From an uncultured Lachnospiraceae bacterium (GTDB taxonomy: Bacteria > Bacillota > Clostridia > Lachnospirales > Lachnospiraceae), in NCBI GenBank assembly GCA_910586755.1, contig CAJUJM010000063.1:1-20165 (forward strand): 20,165 nt of DNA, given 5' to 3'. Made by a program: the position numbers and the translations under genes. Of this stretch, positions 8,693 to 16,351 are shown in pieces; positions within the stretch are counted from its first letter, which is position 1, and the number at the start of each line of letters is the position of its first letter. The notes beneath the pieces were generated by a model. The model did not search any database. It saw only the letters and a program-made list of their open reading frames with translations, and was not told the origin of the DNA.

Positions 8693-8697
8693 CTTAA

Positions 8698-8715
8698 GAC
8701 GCAGGCTGCTGCGTC
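8698..8715 (+). promoter_or_regulatory. Second hairpin, just upstream of the citrate synthase RBS
   Basis: GACGCAG-gctg-CTGCGTC is a perfect 7-bp stem with a 4-nt loop, 5 nt after the preceding hairpin and 6 nt before the GAGGAGA ribosome-binding site (8722-8728). No U-run follows. It could act on translation or mRNA stability. This is inferred from structure only. Confidence 0.35.
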
Positions 8716-8730
8716 AGAAAAGAGGAGAGT

Positions 8731-10062
8731 ATGAAAAATAACTATCTGGCACAATTTTTTGGAAAATCCCAAAACTATACAGATATTCCAAACCGGCTGT
8801 TTGCCGAGTACAATGTAAAAAAAGGCCTTCGGAATGAGGACGGCACCGGCGTGTGTATCGGCCTGACCAAGGTTTCTGATGTAGTGGGTTACAGCAAAGA
8901 GGACGGGAAAAAGACAGACGCCCCGGGAGACCTGTATTACAGAGGCTACAGCGTTAGGGATCTGGTGGCCAATAAGCGCCCCACCCACGGCTATGAAGAG
9001 ATTTGTTTCCTGATTCTTTTTGGCTACCTGCCCAAAAAGGAAGAGCTGGAACGGTTTTGCGGTGTGTTAAAGGAGATGTATGAGCTTCCCTATGAATTTT
9101 TAGAGACCAATATTTTGCGGACTCCGGCCAAAAATTTGATGAACAAGATCCAGCACGCCGTACTGGCCCTTTACAGCTATGATGACGAACCGGATGACAT
9201 TGATGAATATAAGACTCTTCTTAAAGGAGTGAATCTCATTGCCAAGATGCCGTCTATTGTATGTTATGAATATATGAGTAAAGAGCACTATTTTAACCGC
9301 AAGAGCCTGGTGCTTCACTATCCCTTAAAAGAATACTCTATAGCAGAAAATTTCCTGTATATGCTGCGGGAGGACAGAAAGTTTACAGAAAAGGAAGCAA
9401 ACCTTCTGGACGTTCTGCTGATGCTCCATGCGGATCACGGCGGCGGAAATAACTCCACCTTTACCAACGTAGTAATTTCTTCCACAAATACAGACATTTA
9501 TTCTACGATCTGCGGATCCATTGGTTCTTTAAAAGGCCCCCGCCATGGCGGAGCCAATTTAAAGGCATCAGAGATGATGGATGAGGTAATTGGCCAGATC
9601 GGCTATACCACGGACAGGGAAGCCGTAAAGTCGGTGATCCGCCGGATTACCGGTAAGGAGTTGTACGATAAAAGCGGCCTGGTTTATGGCTTTGGCCATG
9701 CGGTATATACCATTTCCGACCCCAGGGCAGAACTGTTACGAGAGTATTGTGAGACAGTGGCAAGGGAACAGGACAAGATGAAAGAGTTTGAGTTTTACCG
9801 GCTCTTTGAGGAATGTGTCAAAGAAGTGATACAGGAAGACAAGCACCGCATCATTCCCACCAATGTGGATTATTACAGCGGATTTGCATACGATATGCTG
9901 CAAATTCCCAGAGAGCTGTACACCCCGCTGTTTGTCACCAGCCGCCTGGTGGGCTGGATTGCCCACAATATCGAAAATAAGCTTTACGACGGCAAGATTA
10001 TGCGCCCGGCAACCAAGTATGTAGGGGAAAATGTGCCCTATGTCAATGTAGAGAATCGGTAA
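8731..10062 (+). CDS. gltA: Citrate synthase (citrate/2-methylcitrate synthase family)
   Basis: This enzyme condenses oxaloacetate with acetyl-CoA to give citrate, the entry to the oxidative branch of the TCA cycle; in fermenters it mainly feeds 2-oxoglutarate and glutamate synthesis. The 443 residues carry the three expected catalytic residues: His236 in LHADHGGGN, His272 in KGPRHGGAN and Asp330 in the AVYTISDPRAELL stretch. The N-terminus (residues 1-45) is longer than in the smallest bacterial forms, as in other clostridial enzymes. A 2-methylcitrate synthase cannot be fully excluded, but no prp genes are nearby. GAGGAGA lies 2 nt before the ATG. No sigma-A promoter is evident in the 80-nt gap, so it may be read from the upstream transcript, and hairpins flank it on both sides. 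Confidence 0.93.
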   Translation: MKNNYLAQFFGKSQNYTDIPNRLFAEYNVKKGLRNEDGTGVCIGLTKVSDVVGYSKEDGKKTDAPGDLYYRGYSVRDLVANKRPTHGYEEICFLILFGYLPKKEELERFCGVLKEMYELPYEFLETNILRTPAKNLMNKIQHAVLALYSYDDEPDDIDEYKTLLKGVNLIAKMPSIVCYEYMSKEHYFNRKSLVLHYPLKEYSIAENFLYMLREDRKFTEKEANLLDVLLMLHADHGGGNNSTFTNVVISSTNTDIYSTICGSIGSLKGPRHGGANLKASEMMDEVIGQIGYTTDREAVKSVIRRITGKELYDKSGLVYGFGHAVYTISDPRAELLREYCETVAREQDKMKEFEFYRLFEECVKEVIQEDKHRIIPTNVDYYSGFAYDMLQIPRELYTPLFVTSRLVGWIAHNIENKLYDGKIMRPATKYVGENVPYVNVENR

Positions 10063-10066
10063 AAAG

Positions 10067-10113
10067 GCCGGAGGCTTACGGAAATGGTAACAGTTCCATA
10101 AGTCTCCGGCTTT
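10067..10113 (+). terminator. Long hairpin after citrate synthase, possible terminator
   Basis: GCCGGAG-g-CTTA-c-GGAA pairs with TTCC-a-TAAG-t-CTCCGGC (10067-10083 with 10094-10110), with one G-U pair and one mismatch around a 10-nt loop, followed by TTT. It begins 4 nt after the citrate synthase stop and ends just before the GGAGG (10117-10121) of coaE. The short U-run suggests partial termination, with some read-through into coaE. Confidence 0.6.
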
Positions 10114-10134
10114 CGCGGAGGAAGGAAGCCCTAT

Positions 10135-10734
10135 ATGAAACGGATTATCGGTATTACAGGCGGGATTGGCTCCGGAAAAAGCCGGGTTCTCGACATTCTA
10201 AAAGAAGATTTCGGAGCCAGGGTTTTCCAGGCCGACCAGGCAGCCCATCAGTTGATGGAGCCGGGAATGGAAGGATATAGAAAAGTAGTAGAAGCTCTGG
10301 GAACCGGTTTTTTGGAATCGGACGGAACAATTAGCCAGAAAAAGCTGGGAGAATTGATTTTTAAGGACCAAAAGGCTCTTGAGACCGTAAATCGGATCAT
10401 CCATCCTATGGTTTGGGAAACCATAGGAATTATGGCCAGTGAGGCAGAGGAAGAACTGGTGATTGTGGAGTCAGCCCTCATGGGACGGAAGCAGCAGGAA
10501 GAGTACCATGAGCTGTGGTATGTCTTCACAGATGAAGAAGAGCGGATCAGGCGTCTTATGAGAGATCGGGGATATTCCAGAGAAAAATGCTTAAAGGTTA
10601 TGGCAAGCCAGAAGAAGGACTCCCAGTTTCGGGCCATCTGCAGCCGGGTGATTGACAATAATGGTTCTGTGGAAGAGACCCGCAGGCAGATTGAACAAAT
10701 ACTGGCCTTTCGGGATTGGAGGGAAAGGACATGA
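10135..10734 (+). CDS. coaE: Dephospho-CoA kinase
   Basis: CoaE phosphorylates the ribose 3'-hydroxyl of dephospho-CoA with ATP, the last step of coenzyme A synthesis, in the cytoplasm. The 199-residue protein starts MKRIIGITGGIGSGKS, with the P-loop GGIGSGKS at 9-16. It continues with the family stretch ARVFQADQAAHQLM, in which DADxxAH-like residues bind dephospho-CoA, and has the lid-type segment RIRRLMRDRGYSREK. Length is normal. GGAGGAAGGAAG precedes the ATG. The stop overlaps the next gene's start as ATGA (10731-10734), indicating coupling with the WalJ-like hydrolase. No separate promoter is evident, so it probably depends on read-through from citrate synthase, an acetyl-CoA-using enzyme. 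Confidence 0.95.
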   Translation: MKRIIGITGGIGSGKSRVLDILKEDFGARVFQADQAAHQLMEPGMEGYRKVVEALGTGFLESDGTISQKKLGELIFKDQKALETVNRIIHPMVWETIGIMASEAEEELVIVESALMGRKQQEEYHELWYVFTDEEERIRRLMRDRGYSREKCLKVMASQKKDSQFRAICSRVIDNNGSVEETRRQIEQILAFRDWRERT

Positions 10735-11528
10735 GATTTGTAAGTATTGCAAGCGGAAGCAGCGGAAACTGTATCTATGTAGGCTCTGATAAAAGCCATA
10801 TTCTCATAGACGCAGGGATCAGCGGAAAGCGGATTGAAGAGGGATTAAAAGAAATCGGGATCAAAGGAAGCGAGTTGGACGGGATTTTCGTCACCCATGA
10901 GCACTCGGATCATATTAAGGGATTGGGAGTCCTGGCGAGAAAATACGGGCTTCCCATCTATGGAACCAGGGAGACATTGGAGGAAATAGAGGGGAATTCT
11001 TATCTGGGAAAGTTTGACAAAGGGCTTTTACATCCTGTGCTTCCGGATGCGGAATTTGAAACAGGAGATTTGACGGTTAAGCCTTTTCGGGTGGATCATG
11101 ATGCTGCAAATCCGGTGGCCTACCGGGTGAAAAACGGAAGGAAATCCATAGCGGTAGCTACAGATATGGGACATTTCAATCAATATATTATTGATAACCT
11201 TCAAAATCTGGATGCAGTATTGCTGGAGTCCAACCACGACGTGAGGATGCTGGAAACCGGTCCATATCCCTACTATTTAAAGCGCCGGATCCTGGGTGAT
11301 CATGGCCATTTGTCCAATGAAAATGCGGGACGGCTGCTGTGCCAGATCCTTCATGACGGCTTAAAGCATATTTTCCTGGGCCATTTAAGCAAGGAAAATA
11401 ATTACGAAGAGCTGGCATATGAGACCGTGCGGCTGGAAATCACGGAAGGGGACAACCCTTACAGTGCCATAGATTTTTCTATCAGCGTGGCGGGAAGGGA
11501 TCGGATGTCCCGGATTGTTACTGTATAG
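10731..11528 (+). CDS. walJ: MBL-fold metallo-hydrolase, WalJ/YycJ type
   Basis: This cytoplasmic metallo-beta-lactamase-fold protein of 265 residues resembles Bacillus WalJ (YycJ) along its whole length (start MRFVSIASGSSGNCIYVG). Metal ligands are visible: the HxHxDH motif THEHSDHIKGL (His56, His58, Asp60, His61), His123 in RVDHDA, Asp145 in ATDMG and His218 in LGHLS. WalJ is usually encoded with the WalRK wall-homeostasis kinase pair, but here it follows coaE with a 4-nt ATGA overlap. Its substrate is unsettled; a nuclease or phosphodiesterase role has been suggested for the family. I use the ATG at 10731 because GGAGGG (10718-10723) and AAAGGA (10724-10729) precede it; the TTG at 10716 would overlap that site. 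Confidence 0.9.
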   Translation: MRFVSIASGSSGNCIYVGSDKSHILIDAGISGKRIEEGLKEIGIKGSELDGIFVTHEHSDHIKGLGVLARKYGLPIYGTRETLEEIEGNSYLGKFDKGLLHPVLPDAEFETGDLTVKPFRVDHDAANPVAYRVKNGRKSIAVATDMGHFNQYIIDNLQNLDAVLLESNHDVRMLETGPYPYYLKRRILGDHGHLSNENAGRLLCQILHDGLKHIFLGHLSKENNYEELAYETVRLEITEGDNPYSAIDFSISVAGRDRMSRIVTV

Positions 11529-11621
11529 CAATAGAAAAAGTGTAACCATTTATTTTAGCAGGAGAGAACACCCTGCGGGTATACCTGTATGCCCCAAAAA
11601 CAGGGCAAAGAAGGAGGAAAT
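11529..11621 (+). other. Intergenic leader with small inverted repeats
   Basis: No gene and no convincing promoter is seen. Short inverted repeats are present: GCAGG/CCTGC (11558-11562 with 11572-11576) and CCTGT/ACAGG (11584-11588 with 11600-11604). The latter is mutually exclusive with GCCC/GGGC (11591-11594 with 11603-11606). They precede a very strong AAGGAGG site. A regulatory leader is possible but unsupported. Confidence 0.25.
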
Positions 11622-11894
11622 ATGAGCAAGGTAATTATTACAGTGGTAGGAAAAGATACAGTTGGGATTATTGCAAAGGTTTGTACCTGCCTGGCAGAGA
11701 ATCACATTAACATTCTGGACATTTCCCAGACCATTGTCCAGGAATATTTTAATATGATGATGATTGTAGACATGCAGAACGCTACATCGGCCTTTGAGGA
11801 GATGTCAAAAAGTCTGGACCAGATTGGCCGTGAGATGGGGGTTACCGTAAAATGCCAGAGAGAAGAAATCTTTACCAAAATGCACAGAATCTAA
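11622..11894 (+). CDS. Small ACT-domain protein (UPF0237 type)
   Basis: This 90-residue protein is a single ACT domain of the kind found alone in Firmicutes. It begins MSKVIITVVGKDTVGIIAKV, the usual first strand and helix (GKDxxGIIA), continues with AENHINILDISQTIVQEYFNM, and ends with a short helix. ACT domains generally bind amino acids or other small ligands and dimerise, so a sensing role is likely, but its ligand is unknown. The start is set by AGGAGG at 11612-11617, 4 nt before the ATG at 11622; the in-frame ATG at 11589 would put that site inside the gene. It lies 27 nt before the DUF711 gene. This pairing is widespread in Firmicutes and suggests the two act together. Confidence 0.92.
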   Translation: MSKVIITVVGKDTVGIIAKVCTCLAENHINILDISQTIVQEYFNMMMIVDMQNATSAFEEMSKSLDQIGREMGVTVKCQREEIFTKMHRI

Positions 11895-11921
11895 AAAACA
11901 GGCAGAAAGGCGGAAGAACTC

Positions 11922-13286
11922 ATGATTAATATTTACGAAGTAAACGAAACCAATAAAATGATTGAGCAGGAAAACCTGGATGTCCGTACCATTACCATGG
12001 GCATTAGTCTGCTGGACTGTGCAGACAGCAATCTGAACACGGTAAACGAAAAAATATATAAAAAGATAACCACCCTTGCTAAGGATCTGGTATCCACCGG
12101 GGAGGCCATTTCCCGTGATTTTGGGATCCCCATTGTCAATAAGCGAATTTCCGTTACCCCAATTGCTTTAGTAGGGGCTTCTTCCTGCAAAACCCCGGAG
12201 GATTTTGCAACCATTGCAAAGACTCTGGACAAGGCGGCCAAGGAGGTTGGGGTAAACTTTATCGGCGGTTATTCTGCCCTGGTAAATAAAGGGATGACCA
12301 TGGCAGATAAAAATCTGATGCTTTCCATCCCCCAGGCTCTTGCCGGGACGGAGCGGGTGTGCAGCTCCGTCAATGTAGGCTCCACCAAAACCGGACTGGA
12401 TATGGACGCCATTAAACTAATGGGAGAGATTGTAAAGAAGACTGCAGAGGCCACCAGGGATAATGACTCTTTAGGCTGCGCCAAACTGGTGGTATTTTGT
12501 AATGCGCCGGATGACAACCCCTTTATGGCAGGGGCATTTCACGGAGTTACCGAGACAGACGCCATTATTAACGTAGGCGTCAGCGGCCCGGGCGTGGTAA
12601 AGACAGCTCTTGAGAAAGCCAGAGGCGAGAACTTTGAGGTTCTCTGCGAGACCATTAAAAAGATTGCATTTAAGATCACCCGGGTAGGACAGCTGGTAGC
12701 TCAGGAGGCGTCCAGCCGGTTGAACATTCCTTTTGGCATTATTGACTTATCTCTGGCGCCCACTCCGGCTATCGGCGACAGCGTGGCAGAGATTCTGGAG
12801 GAAATGGGCCTGGAACGGGTAGGAGCTCCCGGAACCACGGCAGCCCTGGCTATGCTTAATGATCAGGTAAAAAAAGGAGGAATTATGGCGTCTTCCTATG
12901 TAGGCGGGCTTTCCGGGGCCTTTATCCCGGTCAGCGAGGATCAGGGGATGATCGATGCCGTTTCCATGGGAGCCTTAACCCTGGAAAAATTAGAAGCCAT
13001 GACCTGTGTGTGCTCTGTGGGCCTGGATATGATTGCCATTCCGGGAGATACCCCGGATACCACCATCGCAGGTATCATTGCAGACGAAGCCGCCATCGGC
13101 ATGATTAACCAGAAAACTACGGCAGTCCGGGTAATACCGGTAATTGGAAAGACCGTGGGAGATACGGTAGAGTTTGGAGGCCTGTTAGGCCATGCGCCGG
13201 TAATGCCGGTAAACCGCTATTCCTGTGAAGCCTTTGTCACCAGAGGCGGTCGGATTCCGGCTCCCATTCACAGCTTTAAAAATTAG
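11922..13286 (+). CDS. PFL family protein (DUF711, UPF0210)
   Basis: This conserved protein of 454 residues belongs to the DUF711 family, whose solved member has a barrel fold resembling pyruvate formate-lyase. Family stretches seen are DVRTITMGISLLDC near the start, NFIGGYSALVNKGMT, CSSVNVGSTKTGLDMDAI, a Gly-rich GVSGPGVVKTALE, and the C-terminal GRIPAPIHSFKN. It has no glycyl-radical motif of the RVAGY type, so the name does not imply formate-lyase activity. The function is unknown. It is probably cytoplasmic, as no signal or membrane segment is seen. It follows the ACT gene and likely shares its transcript; the ACT protein may sense a ligand for it. The ATG at 11922 has only a modest ribosome-binding site (GGCGGAAG), in keeping with coupling to the gene before. 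Confidence 0.92.
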   Translation: MINIYEVNETNKMIEQENLDVRTITMGISLLDCADSNLNTVNEKIYKKITTLAKDLVSTGEAISRDFGIPIVNKRISVTPIALVGASSCKTPEDFATIAKTLDKAAKEVGVNFIGGYSALVNKGMTMADKNLMLSIPQALAGTERVCSSVNVGSTKTGLDMDAIKLMGEIVKKTAEATRDNDSLGCAKLVVFCNAPDDNPFMAGAFHGVTETDAIINVGVSGPGVVKTALEKARGENFEVLCETIKKIAFKITRVGQLVAQEASSRLNIPFGIIDLSLAPTPAIGDSVAEILEEMGLERVGAPGTTAALAMLNDQVKKGGIMASSYVGGLSGAFIPVSEDQGMIDAVSMGALTLEKLEAMTCVCSVGLDMIAIPGDTPDTTIAGIIADEAAIGMINQKTTAVRVIPVIGKTVGDTVEFGGLLGHAPVMPVNRYSCEAFVTRGGRIPAPIHSFKN

Positions 13287-13327
13287 GCTTCTTCGGACTG
13301 CCTGGACTTAAAGGAGAAACAGCGTAT

Positions 13328-14536
13328 ATGGAAAAGCAGCTTTCGGATGCTTTGAAACAGTTTTTAAATGAGGATTTGCAGGGGATTGTTTTAAGCAATT
13401 CCCGGGACAAGGAGACTCTTTTAAAGGTTCAGATAAGGCCGGTAGTAATTCAGGGAAGCCTGAAATTCCAGGCCGGGGAATTTGCAGGAAATCAGGTGTT
13501 TCATAAAAACCTGGATAAGGCCCAGACTGAAGCCTATATTATAAAGCTCTTGGAAAACCAAATGAAGCAGATGGATCTGAAATCCTCACTGGGAACTGTG
13601 CAGGCGCTGGTAAGTAAAAAGGGGAAAATGACGGTGAAGGTTCGGGAACGGAAAGAATCCCCGGCAATATCTCCGGCAGAGTCTCCCAAAATAAGCCCAC
13701 TGTCCAGACAGGAAAAATTATCCCGCCTGGCCCATAACCGGCCCAAACGCTATATATTGGAGGAAGGGACCCCGGTGCCATTTTTAGTGGATTTGGGCGT
13801 TATGACAGCAGAGGGGAAGATCGTCCATTCCCGCTATGATAAGTTCCGCCAGATCAATCGTTTCCTGGAGTTTGTAGAAGACATCCTTCCGCGCCTGGAT
13901 AAATCCAGAGAGAGCGTGATTATTGACTTTGGCTGCGGCAAATCCTATCTGACCTTTGCCATGTATTACTATCTAAAGGAAAAGATGGGCTATCCCATCC
14001 GGATTATCGGGCTGGATTTAAAGAGAGAAGTTATCCGGCGCTGTAATGAACTGAGCCGCAAATACGGCTATGAAACTTTGCAGTTTTATTATGGAGACAT
14101 TGCCGGGTACGAGGGCGTCAGTCAGGTGGATATGGTGGTAACCCTTCACGCCTGCGACACTGCCACGGACTATGCTCTGGCAAAAGCAGTCCGCTGGGGG
14201 GCAAAAGTGATCCTGTCTGTGCCCTGCTGCCAGCATGAGCTGAATGCTCAGATAAAGAATGAACTTCTGGCCCCGGTTTTTCATTATGGTATCATCAAAG
14301 AACGGATGGCTGCTCTCTACACCGATGCCCTGCGGGCAGAAGTTCTGGAGAATCAGGGATACAGAACCCAGCTTTTAGAGTTTATTGACATGGAGCATAC
14401 GCCTAAAAATATCCTGATACGGGCAGTATATCAGGGAATCAGAAAGGATAATGAAAAAGAGATTGGGGAGATTACAAAGTTCCTTCACATAAAACCTGCC
14501 CTGTGCAGAGAACTTTTGGATAGGGAAGAAAACTGA
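13328..14536 (+). CDS. SAM-dependent methyltransferase (Methyltransf_32-like), target unknown
   Basis: This 402-residue protein has an N-terminal region of about 160 residues that I do not recognise (it includes a Ser/Pro-rich linker around 108-126) and a class I methyltransferase domain from about 165. Motif I is VIIDFGCGKSYLTF (197-210), the acidic residue that would hold the SAM ribose is Asp230 in IIGLDLKRE, and a VTLHACDTATDYAL motif (271-284) is followed by SVPCCQHEL (297-305). The HACDTATD and PCCQHE motifs are shared with the Methyltransf_32 group, whose eukaryotic members include METTL25-like proteins. The target (RNA, protein or small molecule) cannot be inferred. AAAGGAGA precedes the ATG at 13328, 41 nt after the DUF711 gene. 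It converges on tmcAL with 10 nt between stop codons and no clear terminator. Confidence 0.85.
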   Translation: MEKQLSDALKQFLNEDLQGIVLSNSRDKETLLKVQIRPVVIQGSLKFQAGEFAGNQVFHKNLDKAQTEAYIIKLLENQMKQMDLKSSLGTVQALVSKKGKMTVKVRERKESPAISPAESPKISPLSRQEKLSRLAHNRPKRYILEEGTPVPFLVDLGVMTAEGKIVHSRYDKFRQINRFLEFVEDILPRLDKSRESVIIDFGCGKSYLTFAMYYYLKEKMGYPIRIIGLDLKREVIRRCNELSRKYGYETLQFYYGDIAGYEGVSQVDMVVTLHACDTATDYALAKAVRWGAKVILSVPCCQHELNAQIKNELLAPVFHYGIIKERMAALYTDALRAEVLENQGYRTQLLEFIDMEHTPKNILIRAVYQGIRKDNEKEIGEITKFLHIKPALCRELLDREEN

Positions 14537-14546
14537 GAGACTGAAG

Positions 14547-15950
14547 TCACAACACCAGCATCTTCCGATTAAACTCGTTTTTCATTTTTCTGCCGTCTAT
14601 GTGGTAGCGCTGTTCATAAGCACATTGATAAAGATGGCTTGCATATAAGTCCTGCTGTAACTGATTAAGCGCCGGACCGGATAAAATGTTAAGGGCAGCC
14701 GAAGGCCTGGAAATCAGGGGAATCCGGCTGTTCTTTTTGATTCCTGCAAGAAGAGGGACCGCTGTCCGGCGAAATCCCAGCATCCTGGCATAGAAAGCAT
14801 AATTTTCTTTTTTAAAATCTTCAATGGTATCCTTTTTTATCCCCAGTAAAAGACTGGTCAATGCCCGGTTCACCCGGGTATAGGTATACTGTCTGGTCTT
14901 TAACTGGGCGGTTCTGTCTTCCCAGCCGAAAAAATCCAGGGCGGACTTTTTAAGCCTTTGGGACAGATCCAAAGAAAAATCCGAATAGTCAGAAAAGGGA
15001 TCATCCGGAGAAAGGCTTACGGCATCTAAAATTTTTTGGTTTAGCAGGGAAGAAAAATCCTCTGGCCATAAGGGCTTTGACAGGGAGAAAAGATGGTGAA
15101 TTACAGGCGGAAGGAAAGAAATTCCGCTGAAAGTCTGAAAAGAGACAAAGTCTTTCCACTCTCCACGGGGAAATTCTTCATACAGAGCCTGACGGATACC
15201 AGAGGCAGAGGCAAACCGGCCGGACTCTTTATGAGAAGGGGAAGCGAATGACTCGTGGTATCCGGCTCCCTGCCGTAAAATCGTTACAGGATTTAAGGAA
15301 GCATGTTGGCTCTGGATGGCTTTACAGTATTCCAGCCCTAAAATGTTGTTAGGGCTGGAGATGAGATTGCCAAAGGTCCCCCCGGCCGCTGCCTCGCAGG
15401 CCTCCTCAAGGGCGATCTGCCTGGCGGCGGGAAACGATACTCCCGTTTTTAATTGTTCCCGGAGAGCCAAAGAATAGCCGGCCGGCTCTGCCGCTATCAG
15501 ATCCGCAGCCTTTTTTAGCTCCTCCACATCTCCACATTCACTTCCAAAACACAAATGATCTACCACGCCAAGCTGATCCAGCAAAGCCACTCCGCAGCCT
15601 GCAAACTCCTCCGCGGTACTGCAGGCAAAGGAGGAGGGAAGCTCCAGCACCAGATCCGCTCCATTAAGTAAAGCCATGTGGGCTCGGGTGTACTTATCAA
15701 AAACAGCGGGGCCGCCTCTCTGGACAAAATCCCCGCTCATGGCAATTACAATATAATCTGCATTGGTAATTTCTCTGGCCTTCTGAATGTGATATTCATG
15801 GCCGGAGTGAAACGGATTGTATTCTGCAATAATTCCGGTTACTTTAAAAGCCCGCCGCCGGGCAGGCGGCATGAATTCAGGGATGCCAAATGCGCCTGCC
15901 AGATTTTCATGTGCAGTAGCGCCGCCGGGCGCATGAAGATTTACTCTCAT
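14547..15950 (-). CDS. tmcAL: tRNA(Met) cytidine acetate ligase TmcAL with repeat-derived N-terminus
   Basis: TmcAL uses ATP and acetate to form N4-acetylcytidine at the wobble base of elongator tRNA(Met). The nucleotidyltransferase core begins VTGIIAEYNPFHSGHEYHI, with the HxGH ATP-binding motif, followed by MSGDFVQRGGPAVFDKYTRA and LVLELPSSFACSTAEEFA; the rest matches the family to the end. Family members normally start MKVTGIIAEYNPFH. Here the codon at that Met is TTT (FKVTGII) and 34 extra residues precede it from the ATG at 15950. Residues 3-37 of this extension are encoded by the dispersed repeat at 15839-15944. Other possible starts are a TTG at 15971, overlapping the comFB-type gene's stop, and an ATG at 15872 inside the repeat (MPPARRRAFKV). 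None has a good ribosome-binding site. Identity of the enzyme is firm; the start is not. Confidence 0.88.
   Translation of the reverse strand: MRVNLHAPGGATAHENLAGAFGIPEFMPPARRRAFKVTGIIAEYNPFHSGHEYHIQKAREITNADYIVIAMSGDFVQRGGPAVFDKYTRAHMALLNGADLVLELPSSFACSTAEEFAGCGVALLDQLGVVDHLCFGSECGDVEELKKAADLIAAEPAGYSLALREQLKTGVSFPAARQIALEEACEAAAGGTFGNLISSPNNILGLEYCKAIQSQHASLNPVTILRQGAGYHESFASPSHKESGRFASASGIRQALYEEFPRGEWKDFVSFQTFSGISFLPPVIHHLFSLSKPLWPEDFSSLLNQKILDAVSLSPDDPFSDYSDFSLDLSQRLKKSALDFFGWEDRTAQLKTRQYTYTRVNRALTSLLLGIKKDTIEDFKKENYAFYARMLGFRRTAVPLLAGIKKNSRIPLISRPSAALNILSGPALNQLQQDLYASHLYQCAYEQRYHIDGRKMKNEFNRKMLVL
15839..15944 (-). repeat. Dispersed ~110-bp repeat element, copy A (inside tmcAL 5' end)
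   Basis: Read on the minus strand, this 106-nt stretch aligns to 17833-17944 with about 15 mismatches and one 6-nt gap (about 86% identity by hand alignment). It contains GCGCC-n4-GGCGC (15919-15932) and GCCGCC-n5-GGCGGC (15854-15870), then a TTTTAAAG end. The gap is a multiple of three, and both copies are free of stop codons in the frame that here encodes the tmcAL extension (VNLHAPGG ... RRRAFKV). Confidence 0.85.
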
Positions 15951-15967
15951 AATTAGACTGCCTGATC

Positions 15968-16228
15968 TCAATGTCTGGGATTATCTTTTACAATATTTGC
16001 TCCCTTCATCAATGCGGCCATAATGTCCGCGTTATGCTGAATTCCCAGATTATAAGTCTTGGAATAAATAACGCCCTGGGGAGTTGCCACATATTTGGGG
16101 GGAAGCTGATTTAATGCATAGGCAATGATGTCATCCCGGCACCGGGGACAATTACAGCAATCCAAAGAAGAGCTGACTTTATCATAGGTTTCCTCTACCA
16201 GAGATTCCATTACATTTTTATAATTCAT
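15968..16228 (-). CDS. ComFB-family small protein
   Basis: This 86-residue protein matches the late-competence ComFB family: an N-terminal helix (MNYKNVMESLVEETYDKV), a Cys cluster CCNCPRC (Cys24, 25, 27, 30) that could bind zinc, then RDDIIAYALNQLPPKYVAT, which is the family core. ComFB lies in the comF operon of Bacillus with no settled role there; cyanobacterial family members have been reported to bind cyclic dinucleotides. No competence genes are nearby. AGGAGG (16239-16244 on the minus strand) precedes the ATG at 16228, and a good promoter lies at 16274-16302. Its stop overlaps a possible TTG start of tmcAL, so both genes likely share one transcript. Confidence 0.85.
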   Translation of the reverse strand: MNYKNVMESLVEETYDKVSSSLDCCNCPRCRDDIIAYALNQLPPKYVATPQGVIYSKTYNLGIQHNADIMAALMKGANIVKDNPRH

Positions 16229-16273
16229 AAATACTTTACCTCCTGGACTTTTAAATGTTCCTATACATCACAA

Positions 16274-16302
16274 AGTATATCACACAGGCAGATAAAATAC
16301 AA
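16274..16302 (-). promoter_or_regulatory. Sigma-A promoter for the ComFB-tmcAL transcript
   Basis: On the minus strand TTGTAT (16302-16297) and TATACT (16279-16274) are exactly 17 nt apart, and a TG one base before the -10 gives an extended -10. It reads towards the ComFB-family gene, whose start lies about 45 nt downstream. Confidence 0.7.
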
Positions 16303-16343
16303 TGAAAATGAAAGGGGGAATCCCTTATGATTTGGGAAAATCC

Positions 16344-16351
16344 TCCGATAT
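16344..16351 (+). promoter_or_regulatory. Weak sigma-D (sigma-28)-like -10 element before the YjfB gene
   Basis: TCCGATAT matches 6 of 8 positions of the sigma-28 -10 consensus GCCGATAA and lies about 50 nt before the YjfB-like gene. No TAAA is found at the proper distance upstream, so the call rests on the -10 match and on the motility link of the gene family. Confidence 0.25.

Noticed and set aside
9427..9456. Citrate synthase active-site variant DHGGGN in place of DHExN
   Set aside because: The catalytic His, His and Asp are all present and a Gly at this position occurs in other family members, so it is not strong evidence of altered function.
10248..10799. 183-residue frame antisense to coaE
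   Set aside because: It is a shadow of the CoaE and WalJ coding sequence, with Ser/Leu-rich low-complexity translation typical of antisense frames.
11589..11621. Longer ACT-protein start at the ATG at 11589
   Set aside because: The strong AGGAGG at 11612-11617 would lie inside the gene, while the ATG at 11622 gives the usual ACT start MSKVIITVVGKD.
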